This document shows, in pieces, positions 33,928-43,555 of a DNA stretch of 64,000 nt. Position numbers and translations under genes: made by a program. This stretch comes from Pelagibius sp048268885 (lineage in GTDB: Bacteria > Pseudomonadota > Alphaproteobacteria > Kiloniellales > Kiloniellaceae): NCBI GenBank assembly GCA_048268885.1, contig JBLWUP010000009.1, positions 97,311-161,310 on the forward strand, given 5' to 3'. A model generated the notes under the pieces. The model was given only the letters and a program-made list of their open reading frames with translations, was not told the DNA's origin and did not search any database. Positions within the stretch are counted from its first letter, which is position 1; the number at the start of each line of letters is the position of its first letter.

Positions 33928-34803
33928 ATGCATTTCCCGGGCATGATGGCTGTCGTGGTCCTGGTGCTGCTGCTGCTGCTGGCGCTCCTGGCCCTGCTGG
34001 CCTTTCTCTTCTTCCGCGGCAGGGTCGCCGAGCGTCCCGCAACCCTGCCGTCCTGGACGCCGAGGCAGCCGGCGGCACGGCCGGCCGCGGAGGCCGAGGA
34101 GGCCGAGCGGGACACCTTCCTGATCATGCCGGACATCAGCGGCTATACCCAGTACCTCAGCCTCAACCGCTTTTCCCTCGGCCACGCTCAGCACATCATC
34201 TCAGAGCTGTTGGAGACCCTCATGCGCTGCGGCGCGCCGCGGCTGGCGCTCTCCAAGATCGAAGGCGATGCCATCCTCTTCTATGCCGAGGCGCCGCAAG
34301 CGGCCGGGCCGCCGGGCGGCGAGTTGGGCGCGACCTTGGTCGATCTGCTGGCTGCCTTCTATGCCAGGCGCAAGGAGTTGGAGGCTTCCAATCTCTGCCC
34401 CTGCAACGCCTGCCGGCATATCGGCGACCTGGACCTGAAGATCGTCGTCCACCGCGGGCCGGTCCTGCGCTATCACCTGGGCGAGTTCCAGGAACTGAGC
34501 GGTCTGCCGGTGATCGCCGTGCACCGCCTGCTGAAGAGCAGCCTCCACCTGGACCGCTATCTGATGATCACCGAGGCGGCGGGCGCGGCGTGCCGCCTGC
34601 CTGCCGGGTTCACGCCGCGCGAACACGTGGAAAGCTACGAGGGCATCGGCGAGGTGGCCGCGCAGATCTACGAGTTTGAACCTGAGAATCTGCCGCGCGG
34701 CGCGGTGTCCCGTCAGGACGAAAGGCCGCTGTCACCGGGCCGCGACCTCGCGGGCAAACTGCGCGCCAACGCCCGGACGCTGCGCCGGGGTGTCGGCTTG
34801 TGA
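33928..34803 (+). CDS. Membrane-anchored DUF2652 protein (class III cyclase-like)
   Basis: A ~290-residue protein with one N-terminal membrane helix (residues ~5-30, Leu/Val-rich), a Pro/Ala-rich linker and a cytoplasmic DUF2652 domain. The blocks FLIMPDISGYTQYL and KIEGDAILFYAEA match the metal-binding regions of class III nucleotide cyclases, and CPCNACRHIGDLDLKIVVHRG is typical of DUF2652. Whether it makes a cyclic nucleotide is unknown. GTG at 33919 is an alternative start. A 20-bp inverted repeat precedes it. Confidence 0.8.
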   Translation: MHFPGMMAVVVLVLLLLLALLALLAFLFFRGRVAERPATLPSWTPRQPAARPAAEAEEAERDTFLIMPDISGYTQYLSLNRFSLGHAQHIISELLETLMRCGAPRLALSKIEGDAILFYAEAPQAAGPPGGELGATLVDLLAAFYARRKELEASNLCPCNACRHIGDLDLKIVVHRGPVLRYHLGEFQELSGLPVIAVHRLLKSSLHLDRYLMITEAAGAACRLPAGFTPREHVESYEGIGEVAAQIYEFEPENLPRGAVSRQDERPLSPGRDLAGKLRANARTLRRGVGL

Positions 34804-34812
34804 TCTCCGTTT

Positions 34813-35289
34813 CTAGACGAAGCCGACCGTGACGAAGAGCATATCCACCGTCTCGCCGTCGTCGCTGAGCGGCATGATGAGGTCCTCGGTGGTGAGGAAC
34901 TCCTTGTTCCGGCCGACGTAGGGTGTGTCGCCGCTGAGCGGCAGGCGCTCGACCACCACCCGCCGGCAGTTGGCCCAGATGCGGCTGGGCGGCGCCTGAT
35001 GCGGGATCTCGCTCATCCACTGGCCGGTGTAGCGCTGGGTCATGTGCTCGTCCATCTTGGTGCCGATGAGGCGGTAGCGGAAATCGAGCGGGGATTGCTG
35101 GACGTCCAGCAGGAACACGTGCGGCAGGATCTTGGTGATCTCCGCCGGGTCGATGTCCCGGCGAGACGGCATGCTGCGGCTGCCGCGCTGCCGCTTCCAG
35201 TAGTCGAAGCCGAAGAGGTTGACGGGTGAGCGCAGCGCGAGCAAAGGCGCACTGGAGGTGCTGGAGAGGGAGCTGGTCACAGGTGTCAT
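34813..35289 (-). CDS. PAS_5 domain protein
   Basis: A 158-residue member of the PAS_5 family and the clearest of the three here: FDYWKRQRGSRSMPSRRDID, LPHVFLLDVQ, DFRYRLIGTKMDEHM and PLSGDTPYVGRNKEFLTTEDLIMPL. Usually a lone sensor-like domain; ligand and partner unknown. It is convergent with the DUF2652 gene, with 9 bases between stops. Confidence 0.82.
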   Translation of the reverse strand: MTPVTSSLSSTSSAPLLALRSPVNLFGFDYWKRQRGSRSMPSRRDIDPAEITKILPHVFLLDVQQSPLDFRYRLIGTKMDEHMTQRYTGQWMSEIPHQAPPSRIWANCRRVVVERLPLSGDTPYVGRNKEFLTTEDLIMPLSDDGETVDMLFVTVGFV

Positions 35290-35484
35290 GCCGCTTCTTC
35301 GTTACTACAAAGGCGCCGCCCTCACGGGCGGTTGGCGGCGAAAGTGCGGCGACAGAAATAACCTTCGCAGCAGACAGTCTAGCGCAAAGGGCGATTTATT
35401 CCAGCCGGCGTTATGTTGTTAATTGTTTCAGCAAGGGCGACTGTTGGTCGATTTACTTCCGGGCGGCGCACTTGTTGCGGGATT

Positions 35485-36999
35485 TTACTTCCAGATCGAC
35501 TTGCCGCTGCCGGGCAGGCCGAGCTCCGGCCACAGGCGGTCGATGCGGTCGATGACCGCCTGGTCCATGCGGATCTCCCGGCCCCATTCGCGCTTGGTCT
35601 CCGGCGGCCACTTGTCGGTGGCGTCCAGGCCGATCTTGGAGCCGAGACCGTCTTCCGGGGAAGCGAAGTCCAGGTAGTCGATGGGCGTGTTCTCGATCAC
35701 GGTGATGTCGCGCGCCGGGTCCATCTTGGTGGAGACGGCCCACATGACGTCCTTCCAGTCCCGCGCGTCCACCGTGTCGTCCACCACGATGACCCACTTG
35801 GTGTACATGAACTGGCGCAGGTAGGACCAGACGCCCAGCATCACCCGCTTGGCGTGGCCGGGGTAGGCCTTCTTCATGGAGACCACGGCGATGCGGTAGC
35901 TGCAGCCTTCCGGCGGCAGCCAGAAGTCGGTGATCTCCGGGAACTGCTGCTGGAGGAGCGGGATGAAGACCTCGTTCAGGCCTTCGCCCAGCACCGAGGG
36001 CTCGTCCGGCGGCCGCCCGGTGAAGGTGGAGAGGTAGATCGGGTCGCGCCGCATGGTGATCGCGGTCACCTTGAAGACCGGGAAGCGCTCGACGGCGTTG
36101 TAGTAGCCGGTGTGGTCGCCGTAGGGGCCTTCCTCAGCGGTCTCGTCCAGGGAGACCTCGCCCTCGATGACGATCTCGGCCTCGGCCGGCACCTTCAGCG
36201 GCTGGGTCTTGCAGTCGACCAGCTCCACCTTGCTGCCGCGCAGCAGGCCGGCGAAGTGGTATTCGGAAAGCGTGTCGGGCACGGGGGCCCCGGCGGCCAG
36301 GATGGTGCCGGGATCGGCGCCGATGACGGCGGCCACGGGCAGCGGCGCCGACTTCTCCGCCTTCCAGCGGCGGTGGTGCTGCGCGCCGCCGCGGTGTTTC
36401 AGCCAGCGCATGATGGTGGTGTCGCGCCCGGTCACCTGCATGCGGTAGATGCCCAGGTTGAAGTCGTCGGTCCTGTCGCCGCCGGGGTTCGGCCCCTGCG
36501 TCACCACCAGCGGCCAGGTGATCAGCGGCGCCGGCTCGCCGGGCCAGCAGGTCTGCACCGGCAGGCGGGCAAGGTCGATGTCGTCGCCGGTCAGCACCAC
36601 TTCCTGGCAGGGGCCGCTGCCGACGCTCTTCGGCTTCATGGCCATGACGGTCTTCAGCAGCGGCAGGTGGTCCCAGGCCTCGCGCAGGCTGCCCGGCGGC
36701 TCCGGCTGGCGCAGAAAGGCCAGGGTTTCGCCCACCTCGCGCAGCTGATGGGGCTCGCGGTCCATGCCCCAGGCGACCCGTTCGACGGTGCCGAAGAGGT
36801 TCACCAGCACCGGCATCTCCGCCTTGCGGCCGTCGGCGGTGACGACGTTCTCGAACAAGACCGCCGGGCCGCCCTCGGCCAGCAGGCGGGTCTGGATCTC
36901 GGTCATCTCCAGCTCCGGCGAGACCGGCGCGGTGACGCGCTTCAGCCGCCCGGCCCGCTCCAGGCGGTCGATGAAGTCACGCAGGGAGGCAAAGGGCAT
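35485..36999 (-). CDS. ubiD: UbiD family decarboxylase
   Basis: A 504-residue prenylated-FMN-dependent decarboxylase. UbiD removes the carboxyl group of polyprenyl-4-hydroxybenzoate in ubiquinone synthesis. Family features include FNLGIYRMQVTGRDTTIMRW (prFMN/Mn-binding region), GGAQHHRRW and the ERLP-like catalytic block around GEVSLDETAEEGPYGDHTGYY (Glu and Asp). Length is normal. The ATG overlaps the nfeD stop (ATGA), so it is cotranscribed with nfeD and a stomatin gene, an unusual partnership. ubiA is 7 kb away. Confidence 0.9.
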   Translation of the reverse strand: MPFASLRDFIDRLERAGRLKRVTAPVSPELEMTEIQTRLLAEGGPAVLFENVVTADGRKAEMPVLVNLFGTVERVAWGMDREPHQLREVGETLAFLRQPEPPGSLREAWDHLPLLKTVMAMKPKSVGSGPCQEVVLTGDDIDLARLPVQTCWPGEPAPLITWPLVVTQGPNPGGDRTDDFNLGIYRMQVTGRDTTIMRWLKHRGGAQHHRRWKAEKSAPLPVAAVIGADPGTILAAGAPVPDTLSEYHFAGLLRGSKVELVDCKTQPLKVPAEAEIVIEGEVSLDETAEEGPYGDHTGYYNAVERFPVFKVTAITMRRDPIYLSTFTGRPPDEPSVLGEGLNEVFIPLLQQQFPEITDFWLPPEGCSYRIAVVSMKKAYPGHAKRVMLGVWSYLRQFMYTKWVIVVDDTVDARDWKDVMWAVSTKMDPARDITVIENTPIDYLDFASPEDGLGSKIGLDATDKWPPETKREWGREIRMDQAVIDRIDRLWPELGLPGSGKSIWK

Positions 37000-37444
37000 C
37001 AGACGCGCTCGACCTTCAGCACGGTGCCCTCGATGCCGGTGACCTTCACCTTGGCGCCGGCGGGCAGGTCCTCGCCCTCCACCTTCCAGCGCGAGTCGTC
37101 CACGTGCAGCAGGCCGTTGCCGTCGACGATGGGCTCCTTCAGCGTGAAGGTACGGCCGACGTAGCTGGCGCCGCGGCGGTTCAGCAGGCGCTTGGGAACC
37201 GGCGCCGGGAAGCGGTCGCGCAGGAAGAAGCGCCACACCACGATCGACAGCAGGGAGAGCACGGCGAAGATGAGCAACTGGATCTGCCAGGTCATCTCCG
37301 GAAACGCCATGAGCACGAAGCCGACGATGGCGGCGGAGATGCCCATCCACAGGAAAACGGCGCCGGGGGCGAAAATCTCGAGGCCGATCAGGAAGACGGC
37401 GACGACCCACCAGTTCCAGAATTCGATCTGTTCGAAGCTGATCA

Positions 37445-37445
<1 letters not shown>
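36999..37445 (-). CDS. NfeD family membrane protein
   Basis: A 148-residue short NfeD with three membrane helices (residues ~10-95) and a C-terminal OB-fold (GASYVGRTFTLKEPIVDGNGLLHVDDSRWKVEGEDLPAGAKVKVTG in parts). NfeD proteins act with SPFH proteins in membrane microdomain organisation. It overlaps the stomatin gene upstream and ubiD downstream. Confidence 0.88.
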
Positions 37446-38485
<1,040 letters not shown>

Positions 38486-38853
38486 CTGCGTCGGGTCCCC
38501 CTTCAGGATCGGCCCCTAAGATCTAGCGCCCGCGGCTCGTTCCCACTGGGGCGAATTGAGTCCGATACGGCTATCGGAGTGGTACAAGCCAGCGGCCGTT
38601 AATCTATCCTGTGTTGAGGGCCGCGGGAAAGTGCTGGCTTTATTGCCGCGGGATGGCCCTTTCGGGCAAGAAAATGACGCTCAGGACACATCGGAGGCAG
38701 ACCAGATTAACCAACTTGAAATGCCAGTTTGGCACTATACATTGCGTTCAACTTTTCCCTATGCTTGTAGGGGTCTTCGCCCGATTTGCGCAGATTCGGC
38801 TGCAGGGCGGAAGACGGACGACAGACGCTTTCAAGTTGAGAGGCGTGGATTTA
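38486..38853. other. Intergenic region between the stomatin operon and DUF4170
   Basis: About 370 bases between divergent genes, less GC-rich than its surroundings near 38700-38770. It contains the palindrome TGCCAGTTTGGCA (38722-38734). It should contain both promoters; no confident -35/-10 pair was found. Confidence 0.4.
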
Positions 38854-39066
38854 ATGATTCAGTACTACGTAGTCGGCGGCGAATACAAAGATACGCACTT
38901 TAGCGAAGCCGTCGGTGGCGATGAGGAGTGGTTCGGCCCTTTTGCCGATTACGAAGCGGCGAAGCAGGAGTGGGCCAAGCATGCCTGGCAGACCGTCGAT
39001 GAGTGCACGACCCGCTACCGGATCGAGCGCATCGACCAAGACGCGCCGCCACCCTGCACCGACTGA
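38854..39066 (+). CDS. DUF4170 domain-containing protein
   Basis: A 70-residue protein filling a DUF4170 domain, a small alphaproteobacterial family of unknown function. The IQYYVVGGEYKDTHF start, WFGPFADYEAAKQEWAKHAWQTVDECTTRYRIERI in sections and length all fit. GAGAGG lies upstream of the ATG. Confidence 0.8.
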   Translation: MIQYYVVGGEYKDTHFSEAVGGDEEWFGPFADYEAAKQEWAKHAWQTVDECTTRYRIERIDQDAPPPCTD

Positions 39067-39102
39067 CCCGGTGCACCGTTTCAGCAACTGACGGCTTTTG
39101 CC

Positions 39103-39864
39103 GTGCCCTGGGCCCTTCCCGAATCAGATGATGCGTTGCTGCGGCTGGCAAAGGGCTATCCCTATGCTGCGCCCGGCGGCTCCTATCTCTACTGCGACGG
39201 CGAGGCGACGCCGCTCAGCGGCCCCCTGGACCCGGCGCTGACCGCCGGGCGGGTGCCGGTGATCGCGCACGGCTCCAATCGGGCGCCGGAACAGATGCAC
39301 CGCAAGTTCGGCCACCTGGCCGGGGCGGCCTCGTCCATCCCGGTCACCCGGGCGCGCCTGGCCGACCACGACGTGGTGTTTTCCGCGCATATGACCCGCT
39401 ACGGCTCGGTCTCGGCGACGCTGCACGAGGCGCCCGGCACCCAAGTGGAGGTCTACGTCACCTGGCTGACCGAGCCGCAGGTCGAGCGCATGCACGAGAC
39501 CGAGATCGGGGCCGGCAACTACGGCTACGGACGGGTCGGCGGGCTGTCCCTGCAGGTCGCGGAGGGCCCGGCGCTGGAGGAGGCCTATGTCTACCTCTCG
39601 GTGCACGGCTGCCTCGGCGATCCGGACAAGCCGGAAGCGCCGCTGGCCCTGGCGGCGGTGCCGGCCGAGGCCCGCGTGCACCGGGCCGTCGGCCAGGAAG
39701 ACGCGCTGGCCGTGCTGCACCGGGCGCACCACCCGGAGCTCGACTTCAACGCCATGATCCTTTCCAACATCAAGGACGTGGCCCAGCGCCGCCGTCTGGT
39801 CGAGGCCCTGCAGCACAGCGCCGTGCCCTGGTCGGTCCCCGGATTCGAGCTGATCGTCCGATAA
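39103..39864 (+). CDS. Conserved hypothetical protein, possibly gamma-glutamylcyclotransferase-like
   Basis: A 253-residue protein I do not recognise. VIAHGSNRAPEQMHRKFG resembles the glycine-rich start of the gamma-glutamylcyclotransferase fold (YGSN motif), and RARLADHDVVFSAHMTRYGSVSATLHEAPG fits that fold's next strands, but similarity is weak. There is no signal peptide. The GTG start at 39103 has no clear ribosome site. Function unknown. Confidence 0.6.
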   Translation: MPWALPESDDALLRLAKGYPYAAPGGSYLYCDGEATPLSGPLDPALTAGRVPVIAHGSNRAPEQMHRKFGHLAGAASSIPVTRARLADHDVVFSAHMTRYGSVSATLHEAPGTQVEVYVTWLTEPQVERMHETEIGAGNYGYGRVGGLSLQVAEGPALEEAYVYLSVHGCLGDPDKPEAPLALAAVPAEARVHRAVGQEDALAVLHRAHHPELDFNAMILSNIKDVAQRRRLVEALQHSAVPWSVPGFELIVR

Positions 39865-39978
39865 ATCTTTTTCGCCGGATTAGTGGGCTGCTTCCCCCAC
39901 CCACGGTTGATATAGTGCGGCCTCTTCAGGCGGCAGTCATTCGCCGGGCTCTGCCGCTCCGGATTCACGGAGAGCCGC

Positions 39979-40704
39979 ATGCCCAGACTCCTTTTTTCAG
40001 TTCTTCTGCTCGCCGGCCTCGCCGGCTGCTTCGCGCGGCCCTTCGACGGCCTTGAGGCCGAGCTCGAGCGCTGCCGCGCCCCCTGGCAGGCCGATGCCTG
40101 GCGGGACGCCTTCCAGGCCTGCACGGAGGTCATCGCCCGCACGCAGTCCTATGGGCTGAAGGCGGAGGCGCTCGACCATCGTGGCGTGATCTACGCGCGA
40201 ACCGGCCGCGACTCCGAAGCCCTGGCGGACTTCTCCGAAGCCATCCGCCTGTCCCCCGATTACGCCATGGCTTACGCCAATCGCGCCAATGTCCTTAGCA
40301 CCCAGCGGCGGCACGATCTCGCGGTGCGGGATTTCGAGGCCGCTCTTGACCGCGATCCCGACAACGCCCTCATCCTGAACAACTACGCCTGGGACTATCT
40401 GCTGCGGGGCGACTATGTCACCGCGCAGGCGTTGACCGACAGGGTTCTCGCTCTCGCCCCAACCCAAAGTGCCGCGCACGACACCCGGGCGCACGCGCTG
40501 ATGGGGTTGCGGCAGACAGAGCCGGCCCAGGCGGCATTCGCGCGTGCGGCGAAGCTGGGGGGCGCGGAACGGGTCGCCCGCTATCAGGACGCCCTGATCG
40601 CCAAGGGCTATGCGCCGGGGCGCAGCGACGGTGTCATGGACGCGGCGACCAGGGCGGCGCTCGCCGCCTGCGTCCGCGACAATTGCCGCCTGCTGCTGGA
40701 TTGA
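39979..40704 (+). CDS. TPR-repeat lipoprotein with C-terminal peptidoglycan-binding-like motif
   Basis: A 241-residue lipoprotein. The signal peptide ends in the lipobox LAGLAGC (Cys about residue 16). Three to four tetratricopeptide repeats follow (EALDHRGVIYARTGRDSEALADFSEAIRLSPDY in parts). The C-terminal GYAPGRSDGVMDAATRAALAACV resembles half a PG_binding_1 domain. Role unknown; probably a periplasmic scaffold. Confidence 0.8.
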   Translation: MPRLLFSVLLLAGLAGCFARPFDGLEAELERCRAPWQADAWRDAFQACTEVIARTQSYGLKAEALDHRGVIYARTGRDSEALADFSEAIRLSPDYAMAYANRANVLSTQRRHDLAVRDFEAALDRDPDNALILNNYAWDYLLRGDYVTAQALTDRVLALAPTQSAAHDTRAHALMGLRQTEPAQAAFARAAKLGGAERVARYQDALIAKGYAPGRSDGVMDAATRAALAACVRDNCRLLLD

Positions 40705-40752
40705 GCCTGCAGGCCCTGGCGAGGTGCGGCTGCGCGCGTCTATAGTGCGCGC

Positions 40753-41496
40753 ATGATCACACGCCTTCTTCGCGGTGCCTGCGCCGCGCTTCTCATCACC
40801 CTTCATGCGGGCTGTGCCGCGCAGCCGGAGCTGGCGCGCGAAGGTAGCTTCGACCGGCCGGACACGCTGTTCGATCCGGCGCTGGCGATCCGGCAGGCCT
40901 GGACCGTCATGCCGCTGGCCCAGGACGGCGAGACGCGGCAGACCGACTACCGGCTCGATTCCTTCCAGGACCGCCTGTCGATCCGCGCGGAGGGCCGCCG
41001 CTCGGCGAGCGGCCTCGCCCTGCCGGTCGACTTCGATGCCGAGACCTGCCCTTACCTGGAGTGGGACTGGCGGGTCGAGAAGCTGCAGGAGGGGGCCAAT
41101 CCCTACGAGCGCGGCCTGGACGACGGCGCCGCGGCGATCCTGGTGATGTTCGGCGATCCCTGGCAGGGGGAGGGGCCGCGCCCCGGCGCGCCGCCGCCGG
41201 TGCCGACGCTGCGCTACCTCTGGACCATCCAGGCGGTCCCGGAGGAAACCATCATCGACTCGCCCGCCTGGCCGGGCGTGCTGCGCAGCATCGTGGTGCA
41301 GTCCGGCCTGGAGAGCCCGCTGACCTGGCAGAGCGAGCGGCGCGACCTGGTGGCCGACTACCAGGCCGCCTTCGGCAGCCTGCCTCAGGACCACGTGAAG
41401 GCCGTCGTGCTCTACACCGACAACGACCAGACCCAGGAGCCGGTGGTGGCCCACTACGGGCCCGCCCGCCTGCTCTGCAGCCTGGGCGGTTCTTGA
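40753..41496 (+). CDS. DUF3047 lipoprotein
   Basis: A 247-residue protein with a lipobox (LHAGC) after a short signal peptide. The DUF3047 features are FDAETCPYLEWDWRVEKLQEGANPYERGLDDGAAAILVMFG (in parts) and the C-terminal SERRDLVADYQAAFG. Function unknown. It starts 48 bases after the TPR lipoprotein gene in the same direction. Confidence 0.82.
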   Translation: MITRLLRGACAALLITLHAGCAAQPELAREGSFDRPDTLFDPALAIRQAWTVMPLAQDGETRQTDYRLDSFQDRLSIRAEGRRSASGLALPVDFDAETCPYLEWDWRVEKLQEGANPYERGLDDGAAAILVMFGDPWQGEGPRPGAPPPVPTLRYLWTIQAVPEETIIDSPAWPGVLRSIVVQSGLESPLTWQSERRDLVADYQAAFGSLPQDHVKAVVLYTDNDQTQEPVVAHYGPARLLCSLGGS

Positions 41497-41591
41497 CGCA
41501 CCTCAAGGCAGGCGGGCGCCGGCCCGCCTAATCTCCAAGCCAAGGGCCGGCCGTCCCGCCGCGAAAGGCGGGCGTATGATGGAGATTGCTG

Positions 41592-42458
41592 ATGCTGTCG
41601 AGGCTTTGTTGCGTCCTGGCCCTTCTGCTTTGCCCTGATACCGCTGCGCTGGCGCAGGACCTGACGCAGGAGGCGGAGTCGGCGCGGGGCGCCATCCAGC
41701 AGCTGCGCCAGGTGATGATGCAGCAGCTCCAGACCTCGATGCGGGAGGTCGGACCCGCCGAGGCCACCGCCGTCTGCCGCCACCTCGCGCCCGAAATGGC
41801 GGCGGAGATTTCCGCCGAGACCGGCTGGCAGATCCGCCGTCCGGCCCTGAAGGCGCGCAATCCCGCCAACCACCCCACCGATCTGGAACGCGGCGTGCTG
41901 CTCGGCTACCTGACCCGCAGCCTGGCCGGTCAGTCCTTCGAGGAGATGGAGACCGTCCGGCTGGTGGAACAGGACGGCAAGACCTACGTCCACTACATGC
42001 GGGCCATCCCGACACTGGACGCCTGTCTCACCTGTCACGGCAGCGACCTGCCGCCCGACGTGGCGGCGAAGATCGCGGAGGTCTACCCCGAGGACGAGGC
42101 GGGGGGCTTCCAGGCGGGCGACCTGCGCGGGGCCTTCTCGCTGCTGCGCCCCTACGATCCGGCAGCAGCGCCGGCGGTGCGGGCTCCGCGCCTGCCGGCG
42201 GTGCCGGACACGGGACCGGTCGCGCTCGACATCCCCGGGCTGCGGGGCGATCCCGCCGTCGGGCGCGGTCTCTTCGGCGAGCATTGCCTGTCGTGTCACG
42301 GCGCGACGGATCTCGCCACCCATCTCTATCCCGGCGGGGGCGAGACCAGCCACGGCGACGTCTGTGAATTTCTCCGGACTCACGGCTTGACCGACCGGCA
42401 GAACGACTGCGACATCATCGCCTACCTGAAGGTGCTGGCCCGGCAGGCGGCGGAATAG
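41592..42458 (+). CDS. Secreted DUF3365 plus cytochrome c fusion protein
   Basis: A 288-residue periplasmic protein. After the signal peptide comes a Tll0287-like (DUF3365) haem-sensor domain ending in the haem site CLTCHGSD (about residue 143), then a Pro/Ala linker and a C-terminal class I cytochrome c domain with CLSCHGATD. The second domain lacks an obvious distal Met in the usual place; YPGGGETSHGDV may supply another ligand. Probably a redox sensor or electron carrier. It is followed by a SHOCT-domain membrane protein. Confidence 0.8.
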   Translation: MLSRLCCVLALLLCPDTAALAQDLTQEAESARGAIQQLRQVMMQQLQTSMREVGPAEATAVCRHLAPEMAAEISAETGWQIRRPALKARNPANHPTDLERGVLLGYLTRSLAGQSFEEMETVRLVEQDGKTYVHYMRAIPTLDACLTCHGSDLPPDVAAKIAEVYPEDEAGGFQAGDLRGAFSLLRPYDPAAAPAVRAPRLPAVPDTGPVALDIPGLRGDPAVGRGLFGEHCLSCHGATDLATHLYPGGGETSHGDVCEFLRTHGLTDRQNDCDIIAYLKVLARQAAE

Positions 42459-42526
42459 TGGTGCCCGTACCTTCAGATGGGCGATTGTTTCACCCTCCGG
42501 GTTTCCCCGGAAGAAAGGAGCAGGCC

Positions 42527-42853
42527 ATGAGCAATACTTTCAGTCTGATGGCGGGCGTATCGGCGCTTTTCGTCACTTCGACAGCTGCAGCACAGGACTA
42601 TGAGCCTTACATGCACCACCACGGATGGGACGGTGGCTGGGGCGGTATGTTCCTGGGGCCGCTGATGATGATCGTGTTTCTGGCCGCCGTGGTGATTGTG
42701 GTGGTCCTCGCCGTCCGCTGGGTTGCCGGCGGCGCCCATGCGGCCCTGTCGCCGGGCCGGATGGACCCGCTCGACGTGCTGAAGGATCGCTTCGCGCGCG
42801 GCGAGATCGACAAGGAAGAGTACGAGGAGCGGCGGCGCATTCTTTCGGAATGA
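42527..42853 (+). CDS. SHOCT-domain membrane protein
   Basis: A 108-residue protein: signal-like N-terminus (TSTAAAQD), a His/Gly/Trp-rich stretch (YMHHHGWDGGWGG), one membrane helix (MIVFLAAVVIVVVLAVRW) and a C-terminal SHOCT motif (DPLDVLKDRFARGEIDKEEYEE). AAAGGAG lies 6 bases upstream. The His-rich part could bind metal. It is probably cotranscribed with the two-haem protein. Confidence 0.8.
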   Translation: MSNTFSLMAGVSALFVTSTAAAQDYEPYMHHHGWDGGWGGMFLGPLMMIVFLAAVVIVVVLAVRWVAGGAHAALSPGRMDPLDVLKDRFARGEIDKEEYEERRRILSE

Positions 42854-42862
42854 GCCGGGCGC

Positions 42863-43555
42863 TTAGCCTTCCGCTTCGCTCTCGGGCCCGACCTTCCAGA
42901 CCACGGCATTGCGCAGGTCGCTGTCCTCCAGCTCGCGGCTGGTCTTCACGCCGTAGGCGATGATCCGCTCCAGGCCCTGTTTCGGCAGGTAGGTGCGCCC
43001 CGGATCGCCCATCAGCACCAGGCAGTCGCCCGAATCCCCCGGGGCCGCCAGGCGCCGCAGCCAGGCGGTGATGCGGGCGGCGGCCGGGCCCTCGTAGCAG
43101 ATGTCGCCGGCCAGAACGACATCCCATCCGGGATTGTCACTGCCGACGATGTCCGCTTCCTTGACCGTGATCTCCACCGCGTTGGCCGCGGCGTTCAGGC
43201 GGCAGGCCGCGCAGGCGAAGGCGTCGATGTCGACCGCCTCGACCGTGGCGGCGCCGGCCAGCCTGGCGGCGATGCCCTGCAGGCCGGAGCCGGCGGCGAA
43301 GTCCAGCACTCGCTTGCCGCGCACCACCTTTGGGTGGTCCAGCAGGTAGCGCGACAGGGCCTGCCCGCCGGCCCAGGCGAAGGCCCAGAAGGGCGGCGGC
43401 AGACCTTTCTCGGCCAGCTCGGTTTCGGTCGCCTCCCACAGCGGCACGACCTCGCTGGCGAGGTAGAGCTGCACCTCCGGCACCAGCGGCGGTGCTTCCA
43501 GGCGGGTGTTGGCGCGAATGAAGGCTTCCGGATCCTGGCTGAGGACGCCGGTCAT
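42863..43555 (-). CDS. Class I SAM-dependent methyltransferase, METTL20/ETF-beta lysine methyltransferase type
   Basis: A 230-residue methyltransferase. The N-terminus FIRANTRLEAPPLVPEVQLYL, PPPFWAFAWAGGQALSRYLLD, the SAM motif VLDFAAGSGLQGIAA and AGDICYEGP match the bacterial METTL20-like group, whose characterised members methylate lysines of the electron transfer flavoprotein beta subunit. The assignment is by pattern. The start overlaps the ubiA stop, so the two are coupled. Confidence 0.68.
   Translation of the reverse strand: MTGVLSQDPEAFIRANTRLEAPPLVPEVQLYLASEVVPLWEATETELAEKGLPPPFWAFAWAGGQALSRYLLDHPKVVRGKRVLDFAAGSGLQGIAARLAGAATVEAVDIDAFACAACRLNAAANAVEITVKEADIVGSDNPGWDVVLAGDICYEGPAAARITAWLRRLAAPGDSGDCLVLMGDPGRTYLPKQGLERIIAYGVKTSRELEDSDLRNAVVWKVGPESEAEG

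Noticed and set aside
33611..34078. Possible minus-strand gene in the space before DUF2652
   Set aside because: It overlaps the 5' part of the well-supported DUF2652 gene and has no motif or ribosome site.
38730..38745. TGGCAC...TTGC resembling a sigma-54 promoter
   Set aside because: The GG to GC spacing is one base too long (11 instead of 10), and no enhancer-binding regulator is nearby.
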